Positions 1-9,617 of a DNA stretch of 32,605 nucleotides are shown here, one piece after another. Position 1 is the first letter of the stretch, and every line of letters starts with the position of its first letter. The notes beneath the pieces were generated by a model that was not told where the DNA came from, ran no database searches, and saw only the letters and a list, made by a program, of their open reading frames with translations. Made by a program: the position numbers and the translations under genes. The stretch covers positions 1 through 32,605 of the forward strand of contig CANNIM010000004.1 in the NCBI GenBank assembly GCA_947505195.1, written 5' to 3'. This DNA comes from Actinomycetota bacterium. Lineage in GTDB: Bacteria; Actinomycetota; Actinomycetes; Nanopelagicales; Nanopelagicaceae.

Positions 1-2448
1 ACCCTTGGACAACGCCACTATGACGTTCAAATTATGGGTGGAGCCGCACTTCACCAAGGCAACGTTGCAGAAATGCGCACTGGTGAAGGTAAGACTTTGG
101 TTTCTACACTCCCTGCCTATTTAAATGCGCTAACCGGCAAAGGTGTTCACGTTGTTACCGTCAATGATTATTTGGCAGAGCGCGATAGCGAGTGGATGGG
201 CCGTATCCATCGTTTTCTTGGACTTAAAGTTGGAGTAATTCTCTCTAACATGTCACCGGCAGAACGTCGTGAAGCTTATGGCGCAGATATTACCTATGGC
301 ACAAACAATGAATTTGGTTTCGATTACCTTCGTGACAACATGGCTTGGACTCTTGTGGATTGCGTACAACGTGAACACAATTTTGCAATTATTGATGAGG
401 CTGACTCCATCCTGATTGATGAGGCTCGTACACCCTTAATCATCAGCGGACCAGCAGATAAACCAACAAAGTGGTACGTGGAATTTGCAACTATCGTCCA
501 AAAACTTGATCGCGATGTCCATTATGAAGTAGATGAGAAGAAGCGCACTGTTGGCGTTCTTGAACTCGGTGTTACAAAGGTTGAAGAATTACTAGGAATA
601 GATAACCTTTACGAATCTGTAAATACTCCAATGATTGGCTATTTAAATAACGCAATTCGCGCCAAAGAACTCTTTAAGCGCGATAAAGATTATGTTGTTA
701 TGACTGGTGAACTATTAATCGTTGATGAGCACACTGGCCGCATGCTTTCAGGCAGACGCTATAGCGAAGGCTTGCACCAAGCGCTAGAAGCTAAAGAACG
801 TCTAGAAATTCAAGATGAAAACCAGACGCTTGCAACTATTACCCTTCAGAATTACTTCCGCCTTTACAAGAAGCTTTCAGGTATGACTGGAACTGCAATG
901 ACTGAAGCCTCTGAATTGATGCAGATCTATAAATTAGGTGTTATTCCAATTCCGACTAATCGTCCAATGCAACGCGTAGATCAAGCAGATTTAATTTATA
1001 AGACAGAGCAAGCAAAGTTCGTTGCATCTGCAGAAGATATTGCAGAGCACCACAGAAAGGGCCAACCAGTATTGGTTGGAACTGTTTCAGTTGAAAAATC
1101 TGAAGAGCTCTCTTCTCTACTTAAGAAGCGCGGAATTCCGCATGAAGTATTGAATGCTAAGCAACATGAACGTGAAGCGGCAATTATTGCCCGTGCGGGA
1201 ACTGTTGGCGCAGTAACTGTTGCAACAAATATGGCCGGTCGAGGTACTGACATCATGCTTGGCGGTAACCCAGAATTTATGGCGGACTTTGAATTACAGC
1301 GCCGTGGCTTAAGCCCAGTTGAAACTCCAGAAGAGTATGAAGCTGCTTGGCCTGAAGAATTAGCAAAACAGAAAGATGCGGTAGCAAAGGAACATGAAGT
1401 TGTAGTTGGATTTGGTGGGCTCTATGTACTTGGAACAGAGCGTCACGAATCGCGTCGTATTGATAATCAGCTTCGCGGTCGTTCCGGCCGTCAAGGCGAT
1501 CCCGGAGAGTCTCGTTTCTACCTCTCACTTCAAGATGACTTAATGCGCCGATTTAATTCAGGGCTTGTTGAAAGATTCTTGGGTGCCGCTGGCGTTGCAG
1601 ATGATGTACCAATCGAATCCAAGATGGTTTCAAATGCGATCCGTTCGGCTCAGACCCAAGTGGAATCCCTTAACTTTGAAATGCGTAAGAATGTTCTGAA
1701 GTATGACGATGTTATGAATCGCCAACGTGAAGTCGTTTATGGCGAACGACGTGAAGTTTTAGAGGGCGCAGATATCCAAGAGCAAGTAAAAACTTTTATT
1801 GTTGACACAATCACCGCCTATGTTGAATCAGCAACAAGTGATGGCTTTGGCGAGGATTGGGATCTTGAAACCTTACATACTGCGCTAAAAGCGCTCTATC
1901 CGATCTCATTTACTGTTGAAGAGTTAATTGCTGAAGTCGGAGGCCGATCCGGCCTTGATCAAGGATTTATCTTGGATCGAGTTCTAGGTGATGTTGAAAA
2001 AGCCTACGAGGCTCGTGAAGAAAATCTCACTCCTACTGTTACCCGCGAGCTTGAACGCAAAATCTTGCTTTCAGTACTTGATCGCAAATGGCGTGAACAC
2101 CTTTATGAAATGGATTATCTGCAAGAGGGAATTGGATTGCGTGCGATGGCGCAACGAGATCCACTTGTTGAATATCAACGTGAAGGTTATGACTTATTCG
2201 CAGCCATGATGGATGCAATTAAGGAAGAGCTAGTTGGTTATCTATTTAACGTCGAAGTAAATGTTGAAGAAGAATCTGGTGGAGTTGAGGCAAAGGGTCT
2301 TAGTCCAGCAATTAAACCCAAGAACGAACTTCGATATTCAGCATCTGATGAAGCTGGTGGCGTAGTTTCAACTGGTGGAACTTCTCGCAACGCTCCATGT
2401 CCTTGCGGTTCAGGTCGCAAATACAAACGTTGTCACGGCGCTGCTTAA
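1..2448 (+). CDS. secA: Preprotein translocase subunit SecA (5' truncated by window edge)
   Basis: Frame is open from base 1 ([32 protein letters not shown]). Walker [42 protein letters not shown], and a C-terminal SEC-C zinc motif [14 protein letters not shown]. Confidence 0.98.
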   Translation, partial: TLGQRHYDVQIMGGAALHQGNVAEMRTGEGKTLVSTLPAYLNALTGKGVHVVTVNDYLAERDSEWMGRIHRFLGLKVGVILSNMSPAERREAYGADITYGTNNEFGFDYLRDNMAWTLVDCVQREHNFAIIDEADSILIDEARTPLIISGPADKPTKWYVEFATIVQKLDRDVHYEVDEKKRTVGVLELGVTKVEELLGIDNLYESVNTPMIGYLNNAIRAKELFKRDKDYVVMTGELLIVDEHTGRMLSGRRYSEGLHQALEAKERLEIQDENQTLATITLQNYFRLYKKLSGMTGTAMTEASELMQIYKLGVIPIPTNRPMQRVDQADLIYKTEQAKFVASAEDIAEHHRKGQPVLVGTVSVEKSEELSSLLKKRGIPHEVLNAKQHEREAAIIARAGTVGAVTVATNMAGRGTDIMLGGNPEFMADFELQRRGLSPVETPEEYEAAWPEELAKQKDAVAKEHEVVVGFGGLYVLGTERHESRRIDNQLRGRSGRQGDPGESRFYLSLQDDLMRRFNSGLVERFLGAAGVADDVPIESKMVSNAIRSAQTQVESLNFEMRKNVLKYDDVMNRQREVVYGERREVLEGADIQEQVKTFIVDTITAYVESATSDGFGEDWDLETLHTALKALYPISFTVEELIAEVGGRSGLDQGFILDRVLGDVEKAYEAREENLTPTVTRELERKILLSVLDRKWREHLYEMDYLQEGIGLRAMAQRDPLVEYQREGYDLFAAMMDAIKEELVGYLFNVEVNVEEESGGVEAKGLSPAIKPKNELRYSASDEAGGVVSTGGTSRNAPCPCGSGRKYKRCHGAA

Positions 2449-2482
2449 ATTTTATAAAAGAATTATAAAAGAATTATAAAAG
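2449..2482. repeat. Short AT-rich tandem repeat, about 3 copies of an 11-bp unit (aattataaaag)
   Basis: Reads attttataaaag-aattataaaag-aattataaaag. It fills the gap between convergent secA and the Rv3235-like gene and covers the latter's stop codon. Confidence 0.85.
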
Positions 2483-3067
2483 AACTAGTTCGGTGCAGAG
2501 CCAACGTTTGTCTACACCTTCAAATCTTAGGATTAAGGATCGAACTCGTTCACCAATTCGCAACGTAACTGTAGTTTCAGCAACTCCTTCAATGGGCTGG
2601 CTAATGTAAATCTTTCGAATTTTCGGTGCGACTTTTATAGTTGAAGATTTCACTAATAGTTGTTGATGAACCTGCCTATGGCACCATCTTGCGAGTTGAT
2701 TTGCAGATCGACGTCCGCCCCAAATTTCAACGACGCTTAATGCGAATTTAGTCACCCACTCTTGAATTTCTGGAAGCTCAGATAGTGGTGATGGTTGAGC
2801 CAAGAATTCTGGATCTGAATAATCCTCTACATCTCTTCCAAAATATTCCGGAGTTGGCACTAAATATAATTTTGTTGGGACCAAGGTTGGTTTTGCTGGT
2901 ACTGGCTCAATATAAAAAGCCAGCATTGGATGAGACCAAAGCGATTGATCAATCGGTGTTGGAGATCCCGGTACTCCGTAATTAAATACCCGATGAGAAC
3001 TATTTCTTGCTTCTGAACTAATGAGTTTTTCCATGGCCTTACTTTGTGCCGTTAACACCCCCACCAC
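2474..3067 (-). CDS. Rv3235-family (DUF6459-like) protein
   Basis: C-terminal pattern ARWCHRQVHQQLL...KVAPKIRKIYISQPIEGVAETTVTLRIGERVRSLILRFEGVDKRWLCTELVLL resembles actinobacterial Rv3235-like proteins; adjacency to secA is typical. GGAGG lies just upstream of tandem GTG codons. Exact start uncertain. Confidence 0.65.
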   Translation of the reverse strand: MVGVLTAQSKAMEKLISSEARNSSHRVFNYGVPGSPTPIDQSLWSHPMLAFYIEPVPAKPTLVPTKLYLVPTPEYFGRDVEDYSDPEFLAQPSPLSELPEIQEWVTKFALSVVEIWGGRRSANQLARWCHRQVHQQLLVKSSTIKVAPKIRKIYISQPIEGVAETTVTLRIGERVRSLILRFEGVDKRWLCTELVLL

Positions 3068-3171
3068 TTCCTCCGAAAGGATGAATTAATTGAGCGCCCA
3101 TGTGTAACCACTATAAGTATTTCTGTGGATTAGCCCAACTAGTGATGAAAATATCTCGGTATCCATAGCCC

Positions 3172-3828
3172 ATGAGAAAAATAGAGAGCATTACGAGTAT
3201 GAATAACCTAAGCCTAGATTCCATTAAAGAGATTGCTTTAAAGCGAGCAACAGCCAAGACCTACTTTGCAATAGCGCTCTTGCTTCTATCGCTTTTTGCG
3301 GCCTTTGCAATAACAGGTAAGGCAAATAGGTCGGTGGCAATCTGGTCAGCAAGTAGTGATTTAGTCGCAGGGGACTTGATCACCAAGAGCAACATCAAAG
3401 AAGTTAAAGTATTTTTGCCGGAGAGTTCATCTAAGTATCTATCGGCCAATTCAAGAATTGAAGACCAGATAGCAACTAGAAGAATTGCTAGTGGTGAATT
3501 AATTCCATCCTCCGCAATTTCCACAAATTTTGAAGGAGAGAGCATCCGCAGTGTTCCACTTAAGATCTCACGCAATGATCTCCCAAGTGACCTTACCTCT
3601 GGTCAGAGCGTCGATATTTACTCATTACCCCAGCCAGATTTGAATTCTCAGAAGATTCAGAAAACAGAGCTAATTTCCGAAGCAGTGATTGTAGAAAGCA
3701 TAGATATCAAATCGCGCGAAATGGGAGGTGACATCGGCATAGTTCTTAAAATTCCCGAACCTGATGTTATATACCTTCTCTCTTCAGTAAATAGTTCAAG
3801 AATTGTGGTGGTTAGAAATGCGGTCTGA
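3172..3828 (+). CDS. SAF-domain membrane protein (CpaB/RcpC-like)
   Basis: N-terminal TM helix followed by a SAF-like segment LVAGDLITKSNIKEVKVFLPES...ATRRIASGELIPSSAIS. Start could also be the ATG at 3199. Confidence 0.7.
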   Translation: MRKIESITSMNNLSLDSIKEIALKRATAKTYFAIALLLLSLFAAFAITGKANRSVAIWSASSDLVAGDLITKSNIKEVKVFLPESSSKYLSANSRIEDQIATRRIASGELIPSSAISTNFEGESIRSVPLKISRNDLPSDLTSGQSVDIYSLPQPDLNSQKIQKTELISEAVIVESIDIKSREMGGDIGIVLKIPEPDVIYLLSSVNSSRIVVVRNAV

Positions 3829-4864
3829 GATTCCACAACTAGAGGTCGTAACCGCAATTAGTGATGCGGATTGCGAAGACTTTGTCTCCCAACTTCTCTT
3901 TAGTCAAAGTTGGAGCATTATTTATCGAGCAATAGATATGTCAGGGCTTGTAGATTTCTTAGAGGCAAGAACTGGCGCCCTGAGAACTGTCGTTATTTTC
4001 AAGAGTGATTTACCAGATTTTAATGTGGAACTTTTGCAAGGGTTAGCTAATTCAAAAGTGACACACATCTGTATTGATAATATCGAGACCAATTCACATA
4101 AGCTGATGACATATATAAGAGGCCAGCTTCGACTTCCACTAATTTTTGAGAATGTAATTCAAAAAGGTGGATCTGCTGAAGTAGTTCCCAATGCCGCGCT
4201 CAAGGTTCGGAAACCTTGTGTAATAACAATTACTGGAACGGTGGGTGCTCCTGGTAGAAGTTCTGTAGCCCTGAATATTGCAAACTTCTTGGCTGTTGAA
4301 TCTATGGTAAGTATTTATGATGCCGATATTCGGGCTCCTGCACTTGAATATTTCATTGGCCGAGCAGAAAGAAACAATGAAAAATTAAACCTTGTTAACT
4401 TAGCCTCACACGAAAAAATAGTGGAACTAAAGATTGGTGACACCTCTCGAATAAGTGTGGTGGATTTAGGACCACTGCCACCGTTGGAAGAAGTTGTTAA
4501 TGATCGGCGCTGGCAGGCCGGCTTCATTAATAGAACTTTGGAAGAAACGACGACTCTGATCTACTTGTGTAAATCAAATGGCTTAAGTTTGATCAGGCTA
4601 GAGCAGTTCATGTCACAATTTCCAACGCTGCTTCGCAATTTGCCAATTATCTATATTTTGAATCAATCTGGAAGCACTCGAGAAGATAGAGCCTTAGCCA
4701 ATCGATTTAAAAAGATGTGTGATGGTGAGACTTCCTTCGTATTGCCCATTAATGCCCGAATCAACACAAATTTAGTCGAGCCAACCAAACGAGAAACTGG
4801 ATTTGGCAAGGCAATCTCAGAGATTGGTAGGATCGCACAGGAAGTTAATCAACGGATTAGTTAA
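3821..4864 (+). CDS. CpaE/MinD-like P-loop ATPase with divergent Walker A
   Basis: Central VITITGTVGAPGRSSVALNIANFLAVESMVSIYDADIRAPALEYFIG has the SIMIBI/ParA-MinD layout with GAPGRSS in place of GKGGVGKT. The tracked ORF starts at 3803; ATG 3821 (MRSEIPQLEVV), overlapping the previous stop, is preferred. Confidence 0.65.
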   Translation, partial: RSEIPQLEVVTAISDADCEDFVSQLLFSQSWSIIYRAIDMSGLVDFLEARTGALRTVVIFKSDLPDFNVELLQGLANSKVTHICIDNIETNSHKLMTYIRGQLRLPLIFENVIQKGGSAEVVPNAALKVRKPCVITITGTVGAPGRSSVALNIANFLAVESMVSIYDADIRAPALEYFIGRAERNNEKLNLVNLASHEKIVELKIGDTSRISVVDLGPLPPLEEVVNDRRWQAGFINRTLEETTTLIYLCKSNGLSLIRLEQFMSQFPTLLRNLPIIYILNQSGSTREDRALANRFKKMCDGETSFVLPINARINTNLVEPTKRETGFGKAISEIGRIAQEVNQRIS

Positions 4865-4890
4865 TAGATTAGAAGAGAGGGGATTAAATC

Positions 4891-6348
4891 ATGTTATCAA
4901 TAGATGAAATGATTCTCTCTAAGACTGCTCTAACTGATGAAGATCGCGCTCGGTTGATGGAACTTCTCGCAGAATGGCAGTTGCTTTCTGACCTATCTTT
5001 TGCGGATTTAATTCTCTGGATTCCAAAGCGCAAGGATTATCAATCTTGGCCAGATGGACATATCGCAATGGCACATATTCGCCCAACAACAGCAGCCACA
5101 GTTTTCGCACATGATGTGATCGGCGATGTAATTACTTGGGGGAGTAATCCAAGAATTGATGGAGCGCTCTCGACAGGTGAGATTGACCGGGATTCTGAAG
5201 CCGAACTTGTGGGAGAGATATTAATAAAGGAAGAGACTGTTCCAGTTTATTTTGGCGGAAGAGTTATTGCCGTGATCTCACGCCACCGAAATGCTGATCT
5301 CATGCGGTCACCATCTCGGTTAGAGCTAAATTATCGCGAGATTGCCCACAAGATTTATCAGATGGTTGCAGAAGGAACTTTCCCAATCCAAAATAGTTTT
5401 TATAGATCGGAATCAGCTCCTCGTGTTGGCGATGGCTTAATTCGCTTAGATGCATCGGGTCTCATTACCTATGCCAGTCCAAATGCTAGATCAGCATTTA
5501 ATCGTGCTGGATGGAGCGATGAATTGGAAGGACATCTATTAGGTGATGTCATAGAAAGCGTAAAACCAAATCTAAGTGTTCCTACAGATGAATCTTGGCG
5601 CAGCATCATGAGTGGGAAGAATTTGCGCCGTGAAGAGTTTGAGAATGAAAGTGGAATATTTGATTTATTGGTTATGCCGCTAGTTGCTGGCGAAGACCAT
5701 ATTGGCGCCATCATTCTGCTTCACAATGTGACAGAGTTGCGCCGTCGCGATCGAGCGCTTGTAACTAAGGATGTAACAATCCGCGAAATCCATCATCGGG
5801 TTAAGAATAATTTACAGACTGTTTCAGCACTTCTTAGATTGCAATCTAGGAGAGTAGAAGATGCAACTGCGAAGAGCGCTTTAGAGGAGGCGGTGCGACG
5901 AGTTGCATCAATCGCAATCGTTCACGAGACGCTCTCGAATAGTTCTACAGAATCAGTCTCTTTTGATGAAGTGTATGACCGCATCGTTCATAATGCGATT
6001 GAGCTAAGCACGCACAAAATTAGCGTTAAAAAGGTTGGTTCTTTTGGAACTTTTGATTCGCAGGTTGCAACTCCATTAGCGCTGGTTATTACTGAGCTCA
6101 TTCATAATGCGCTTGAACATGGACTTGCAGATTCTGGAGAAAATTTGCGGGTTGAAATTGTCAGAAGTACTAAAAATTGTGAAGTAAAGATTATTGATGA
6201 TGGTATCGGGCTACCAACTGACTTCAACTGGGATCAGTCTTCAAACTTAGGGCTTCAGATTGTTAAAACTCTTACCGAAAATGAACTTAAAGGAAGCATC
6301 CAATTAATTCGCGTTGGAAGTGAGACCCAGGCCGTATTAAAGTTTTAG
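4891..6348 (+). CDS. pdtaS: Sensor histidine kinase, PdtaS-like (GAF/PAS + HisKA_2 + HATPase)
   Basis: HisKA_2 H-box VTIREIHHRVKNNLQTVSALLRLQSRR; HATPase N-box ELIHNALEHGL and G-box DDGIGLP; adjacent to whiB1 as in mycobacteria (Rv3220c/Rv3219). Confidence 0.82.
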   Translation: MLSIDEMILSKTALTDEDRARLMELLAEWQLLSDLSFADLILWIPKRKDYQSWPDGHIAMAHIRPTTAATVFAHDVIGDVITWGSNPRIDGALSTGEIDRDSEAELVGEILIKEETVPVYFGGRVIAVISRHRNADLMRSPSRLELNYREIAHKIYQMVAEGTFPIQNSFYRSESAPRVGDGLIRLDASGLITYASPNARSAFNRAGWSDELEGHLLGDVIESVKPNLSVPTDESWRSIMSGKNLRREEFENESGIFDLLVMPLVAGEDHIGAIILLHNVTELRRRDRALVTKDVTIREIHHRVKNNLQTVSALLRLQSRRVEDATAKSALEEAVRRVASIAIVHETLSNSSTESVSFDEVYDRIVHNAIELSTHKISVKKVGSFGTFDSQVATPLALVITELIHNALEHGLADSGENLRVEIVRSTKNCEVKIIDDGIGLPTDFNWDQSSNLGLQIVKTLTENELKGSIQLIRVGSETQAVLKF

Positions 6349-6368
6349 AGAAGTTACCGAGCTAAAAA

Positions 6369-6638
6369 CTAGAAGCTGTTCTGGTTCTCAAGTTGGCGTG
6401 CACGATTTCTTGCAGCACGTCGTTTAAGTGCGCGACGCTCATCCTCTGAAAGTCCGCCCCAAACTCCCGCATCTTGACCGCTCTCAAGCGCCCATGCCAG
6501 GCATGGCTCTTTTACGATGCATCGATTACAAACTTTCTTAGCCTCTTCTATTTGAGCCAGGGCTGGGCCAGTGTTGCCGACCGGAAAAAAGAGTTCCGGA
6601 TCTTCATCGCGGCAAGCAGATTCATGGCGCCAATCCAT
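6369..6638 (-). CDS. whiB1: WhiB-family Fe-S transcription factor, WhiB1-like
   Basis: MDWRHESACRDEDPELFFPVGNTGPALAQIEEAKKVCNRCIVKEPCLAWALESGQDAGVWGGLSEDERRALKRR: C...CxxC...C cluster motif and GVWGG turn, very close to WhiB1. Confidence 0.93.
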   Translation of the reverse strand: MDWRHESACRDEDPELFFPVGNTGPALAQIEEAKKVCNRCIVKEPCLAWALESGQDAGVWGGLSEDERRALKRRAARNRARQLENQNSF

Positions 6639-6794
6639 AGTTCAGGGCTCCTTCTAAATAATTATTCGTAAATCGGGGGAAGTAATACTCAGTAAATTCA
6701 ATTTAAAGAGTGTTACATAAACTTGTATTAGGGAGCATTCTCCCGTGTAATGCGCAACATAACAAGGACATTTAGGAATTGATTATGTGATTTG

Positions 6795-6866
6795 TGCCCC
6801 CGGCGGGAATCGAACCTGCGCACCCGCCTCCGGAGGGCGGTGCTCTATCCACTGAGCTACGGGGGC
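6795..6866 (-). tRNA. tRNA-Arg (anticodon CCG)
   Basis: Reverse complement gcccccgtagctcagtggatagagcaccgccctCCGgaggcgggtgcgcaggttcgattcccgccgggggca folds as a cloverleaf; anticodon loop ctCCGga; no encoded CCA. Confidence 0.95.
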
Positions 6867-6939
6867 CGATTTAATGGTTATAAATGGCATAAATGGATTG
6901 AGTGAACTCTACCTGCAAATTATCTGAAATGATTCTGCA

Positions 6940-7473
6940 ATGAATTTAACAGGTACCACTCAGATCGAAATCGCATACTTTGCAACGGGGTGCTTCTGGG
7001 GCGCCGAGCGCAGATTTTGGCAGCTAGATGGCGTAATAGAAACCAGCGTTGGTTACATGGGCGGGGTCGGAGAGAATCCCAGTTACGAAGAAGTTTGTAC
7101 TGGTCGCACAAATCATGCAGAAATTGTCTTGGTGATGTTTCAGCCAAATCAAATTTCATATCGCAGATTACTTGAAGAGTTCTGGGTGATGCATGATCCG
7201 ACCACGCTAAATAAACAGGGCGGTGATATTGGTACGCAATATCGAAGCGCGATTTTTACTACGACCGATGAACAATTAAAAGAGGCGCTCGCAACTCAAG
7301 TGATTTATCAATCACTCTTAACCGCAGAGGGCATCGGCCCGATTGTCACTCAAATTGAGAGCGCTGCTACACATATTTATTGGCCAGCCGAGGAGTATCA
7401 CCAGAAATACTTGGCTAAAAATCCAAATGGGTATGACTGCCATTCAAGCACTGGAGTTGCATTTAAACCATAG
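6940..7473 (+). CDS. msrA: Peptide-methionine (S)-S-oxide reductase MsrA
   Basis: ATGCFWGAERRFWQLDGVIETSVGYMGG, NHAEIVLVMFQP, FWVMHDPTTLNKQGGDIGTQYRSAIF. Confidence 0.96.
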   Translation: MNLTGTTQIEIAYFATGCFWGAERRFWQLDGVIETSVGYMGGVGENPSYEEVCTGRTNHAEIVLVMFQPNQISYRRLLEEFWVMHDPTTLNKQGGDIGTQYRSAIFTTTDEQLKEALATQVIYQSLLTAEGIGPIVTQIESAATHIYWPAEEYHQKYLAKNPNGYDCHSSTGVAFKP

Positions 7474-7522
7474 ATTTAGTCATAGATTGTGGCGTCTAAG
7501 TGTTAATTATTAGAAAATAGCG

Positions 7523-7528
7523 TATTTT
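7523..7528 (+). promoter_or_regulatory. Putative leaderless -10 box for terC (TATTTT, 7 nt before ATG)
   Basis: TATTTT-acgaacc-ATG(7536); no Shine-Dalgarno. Confidence 0.5.
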
Positions 7529-7535
7529 ACGAACC

Positions 7536-8423
7536 ATGAGCGCACATGTTTGGGAACTTACCCTCGGAATTCTTTTATTAGTTTTAGCCTTCGACTTTGC
7601 TATGGCTTACAGGCAGCGAAATGTTGAGACTTCACTTTCGACTGCTGTTAAATGGACGCTTTTTTATATCGCACTTGCAGTTGGTTTTGGAATTTCACTT
7701 GGCCAGTGGGCAGATTCACAAGCGCAAAATGAATTCTTTGCTGGTTGGTTAACCGAATACTCACTTTCATTCGATAATCTCTTCGTCTTTGTCTTGATTC
7801 TTGCGCGCTTGAAGGTTGCTAAAGAGAAAGAACAACTAGTTCTACTATTTGGAATCGCAGCGTCGCTCTTATTGCGAGGCGGATTCATTGCACTTGGATC
7901 TGTAATCGTAAGTAAATTCTCGTGGGTCTTCTTCTTCTTCGGTGCATTCTTGATTTACACCGCATACACGCTAATTAAAGAGAGCGAAGAAGAGGAGTGG
8001 GAAGAGGGCAGAATCATCTCCTACCTTCGCAAGAAGGGGGCCTCAACATTTACCCTGGCACTTGTCGCAATTGCAATGACTGATGTGCTCTTCGCCTTCG
8101 ATTCGATACCAGCAATCTTTGGCCTGACTAAGGATCCATACATAATTGTGACGGCTAATATCTTTGCCCTAATGGGATTGCGCCAACTTTATTTCTTAAT
8201 TGGTGGCTTAATGAAGAAGTTGGTTTATCTGACCGAAGGCCTAGCTTTGATACTTGCATTTATCGGTATAAAACTCCTCATCGAAGCGCTACATTCTCAA
8301 CATTGGGATCACATCGGAAGTTTTGAAATTCCACATATTTCGCTGCAAGTTAGCTTAGGTTTTATAATTGGAACCCTGACATTAACCGCGGTATTGAGTT
8401 TGTTAAAGACTCGTAAAGAGTAA
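7536..8423 (+). CDS. TerC/Alx-family integral membrane protein
   Basis: Multiple TM helices; WLTEYSLSFDNLFVFVLI and AIAMTDVLFAFDSIPAIFGLTKDPYIIVTANIFALMGLRQLYFL are TerC family signatures. Confidence 0.93.
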   Translation: MSAHVWELTLGILLLVLAFDFAMAYRQRNVETSLSTAVKWTLFYIALAVGFGISLGQWADSQAQNEFFAGWLTEYSLSFDNLFVFVLILARLKVAKEKEQLVLLFGIAASLLLRGGFIALGSVIVSKFSWVFFFFGAFLIYTAYTLIKESEEEEWEEGRIISYLRKKGASTFTLALVAIAMTDVLFAFDSIPAIFGLTKDPYIIVTANIFALMGLRQLYFLIGGLMKKLVYLTEGLALILAFIGIKLLIEALHSQHWDHIGSFEIPHISLQVSLGFIIGTLTLTAVLSLLKTRKE

Positions 8424-8432
8424 AAGCTTTAG

Positions 8433-9578
8433 ATGATGTCAAAACTAACCGCACTCCCACTTTCAAAACTGAAAGAACGCAAGAGCGACAAATGGCGAAG
8501 TTTTCCAGCCGATGTTTTGCCGCTGCCAGTTGCAGAGATGGATTTCGAAATAGCAAAACCAATTAGAGATGTTCTAGAAGAGATGATTCAGGGTTCAGAT
8601 ACTGGTTATCTTGGGCCAGTACCAGAGCTAGGAATTAACTTAGCCAAGTTTGCTAAAGCCCGCTGGGGCTGGGATGTAGATCCAGCACAGGTCTTCACTG
8701 CAACAGATGTTGGTGTTGGCATGGTTGAAATGGCCCGAACGATAGTTAACCCAGGTGATTCAATCATGGTTAATTCACCGGTCTATCACAATTTCAAAAA
8801 TTGGATCTCAGAATTGAAATGCCTTCTTTATGACGCCCCACTTACTAAAGATGAGTTGCACTACACACTCGATTTAGCGGCAGTTGAGGCCGGATATAAA
8901 AGTGGCGTAAAAATTCACTTCTTGTGCAACCCACATAATCCAGTCGGAACTGTTTTTACCAAGGTTGAACTTGCTGGCCTTGCCGATCTTGCAAAGCGTT
9001 ATGACGTAACGGTTTTCAGCGATGAAATTCATGCGCCTCTTACATACAAGGCATCTGAGTTCACGCCATTTCTTGATGTGAGTGAAGTTGCTCGAGAAGT
9101 TGGTATTTGTGTTACTGCGGCCAGTAAGAGCTGGAATTTAGCCGGCCTTAAGTGCGCAACGATAATTACTGGCCACCCAAAGCAGTTAGCTCGCGCAAAT
9201 TCCATGCCGATGGCCGTTCATTATCGCGCCTCACTTTTTGGCGCAATCGCCTCCGCAACCGCCTATGAATGTAGTGATTGGTTAGATAACGCAATTGAAA
9301 CGCTGGACAGCAATAGAAAGTACATCGCTAATTTGTTAACGCAGAAGTTGCCTAGCGTTGGCTATCGCGTTCCCGATTGTTCTTACTTAGCCTGGCTTGA
9401 TCTAACATCGTTAAATCTAGGCGCTGACCCAAGTGAGGAATTACTAAAGAGAGCTAAGTTAGCGCTCAATTCTGGGATCAGCTTCGGCCCCTCATCAGGT
9501 CAATTCGTTCGTCTAAATTTTGCTACGAGCGAGGAAATTATTGACGAGGCGATTTCAAGGATTGTGTCGCTGACCTAG
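8433..9578 (+). CDS. MalY/PatB-type PLP-dependent C-S lyase / aminotransferase
   Basis: VLPLPVAEMDFEIAKPI, CNPHNPVGTVFTKVEL, SDEIHAPLTY, SKSWNLAGLKCA (PLP Lys context). Confidence 0.88.
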   Translation: MMSKLTALPLSKLKERKSDKWRSFPADVLPLPVAEMDFEIAKPIRDVLEEMIQGSDTGYLGPVPELGINLAKFAKARWGWDVDPAQVFTATDVGVGMVEMARTIVNPGDSIMVNSPVYHNFKNWISELKCLLYDAPLTKDELHYTLDLAAVEAGYKSGVKIHFLCNPHNPVGTVFTKVELAGLADLAKRYDVTVFSDEIHAPLTYKASEFTPFLDVSEVAREVGICVTAASKSWNLAGLKCATIITGHPKQLARANSMPMAVHYRASLFGAIASATAYECSDWLDNAIETLDSNRKYIANLLTQKLPSVGYRVPDCSYLAWLDLTSLNLGADPSEELLKRAKLALNSGISFGPSSGQFVRLNFATSEEIIDEAISRIVSLT

Positions 9579-9605
9579 CGCAGGACAAGTAGATATTTTG
9601 TAAGG

Positions 9606-9611
9606 TAGATT
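9606..9611 (+). promoter_or_regulatory. Putative leaderless -10 box (TAGATT, 6 nt before ATG of small ORF)
   Basis: TAGATT-tatccc-ATG(9618). Confidence 0.4.
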
Positions 9612-9617
9612 TATCCC

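Noticed and set aside
3803-3820. Upstream start for the CpaE-like ORF (MWWLEM...)
   Set aside because: Lies within the previous gene's coding end in another frame; ATG 3821, overlapping that gene's stop, is a more natural coupled start.
6795-6866. GC-rich inverted repeat read as a whiB1/msrA terminator
   Set aside because: The pairing is the acceptor stem of a complete tRNA-Arg cloverleaf.
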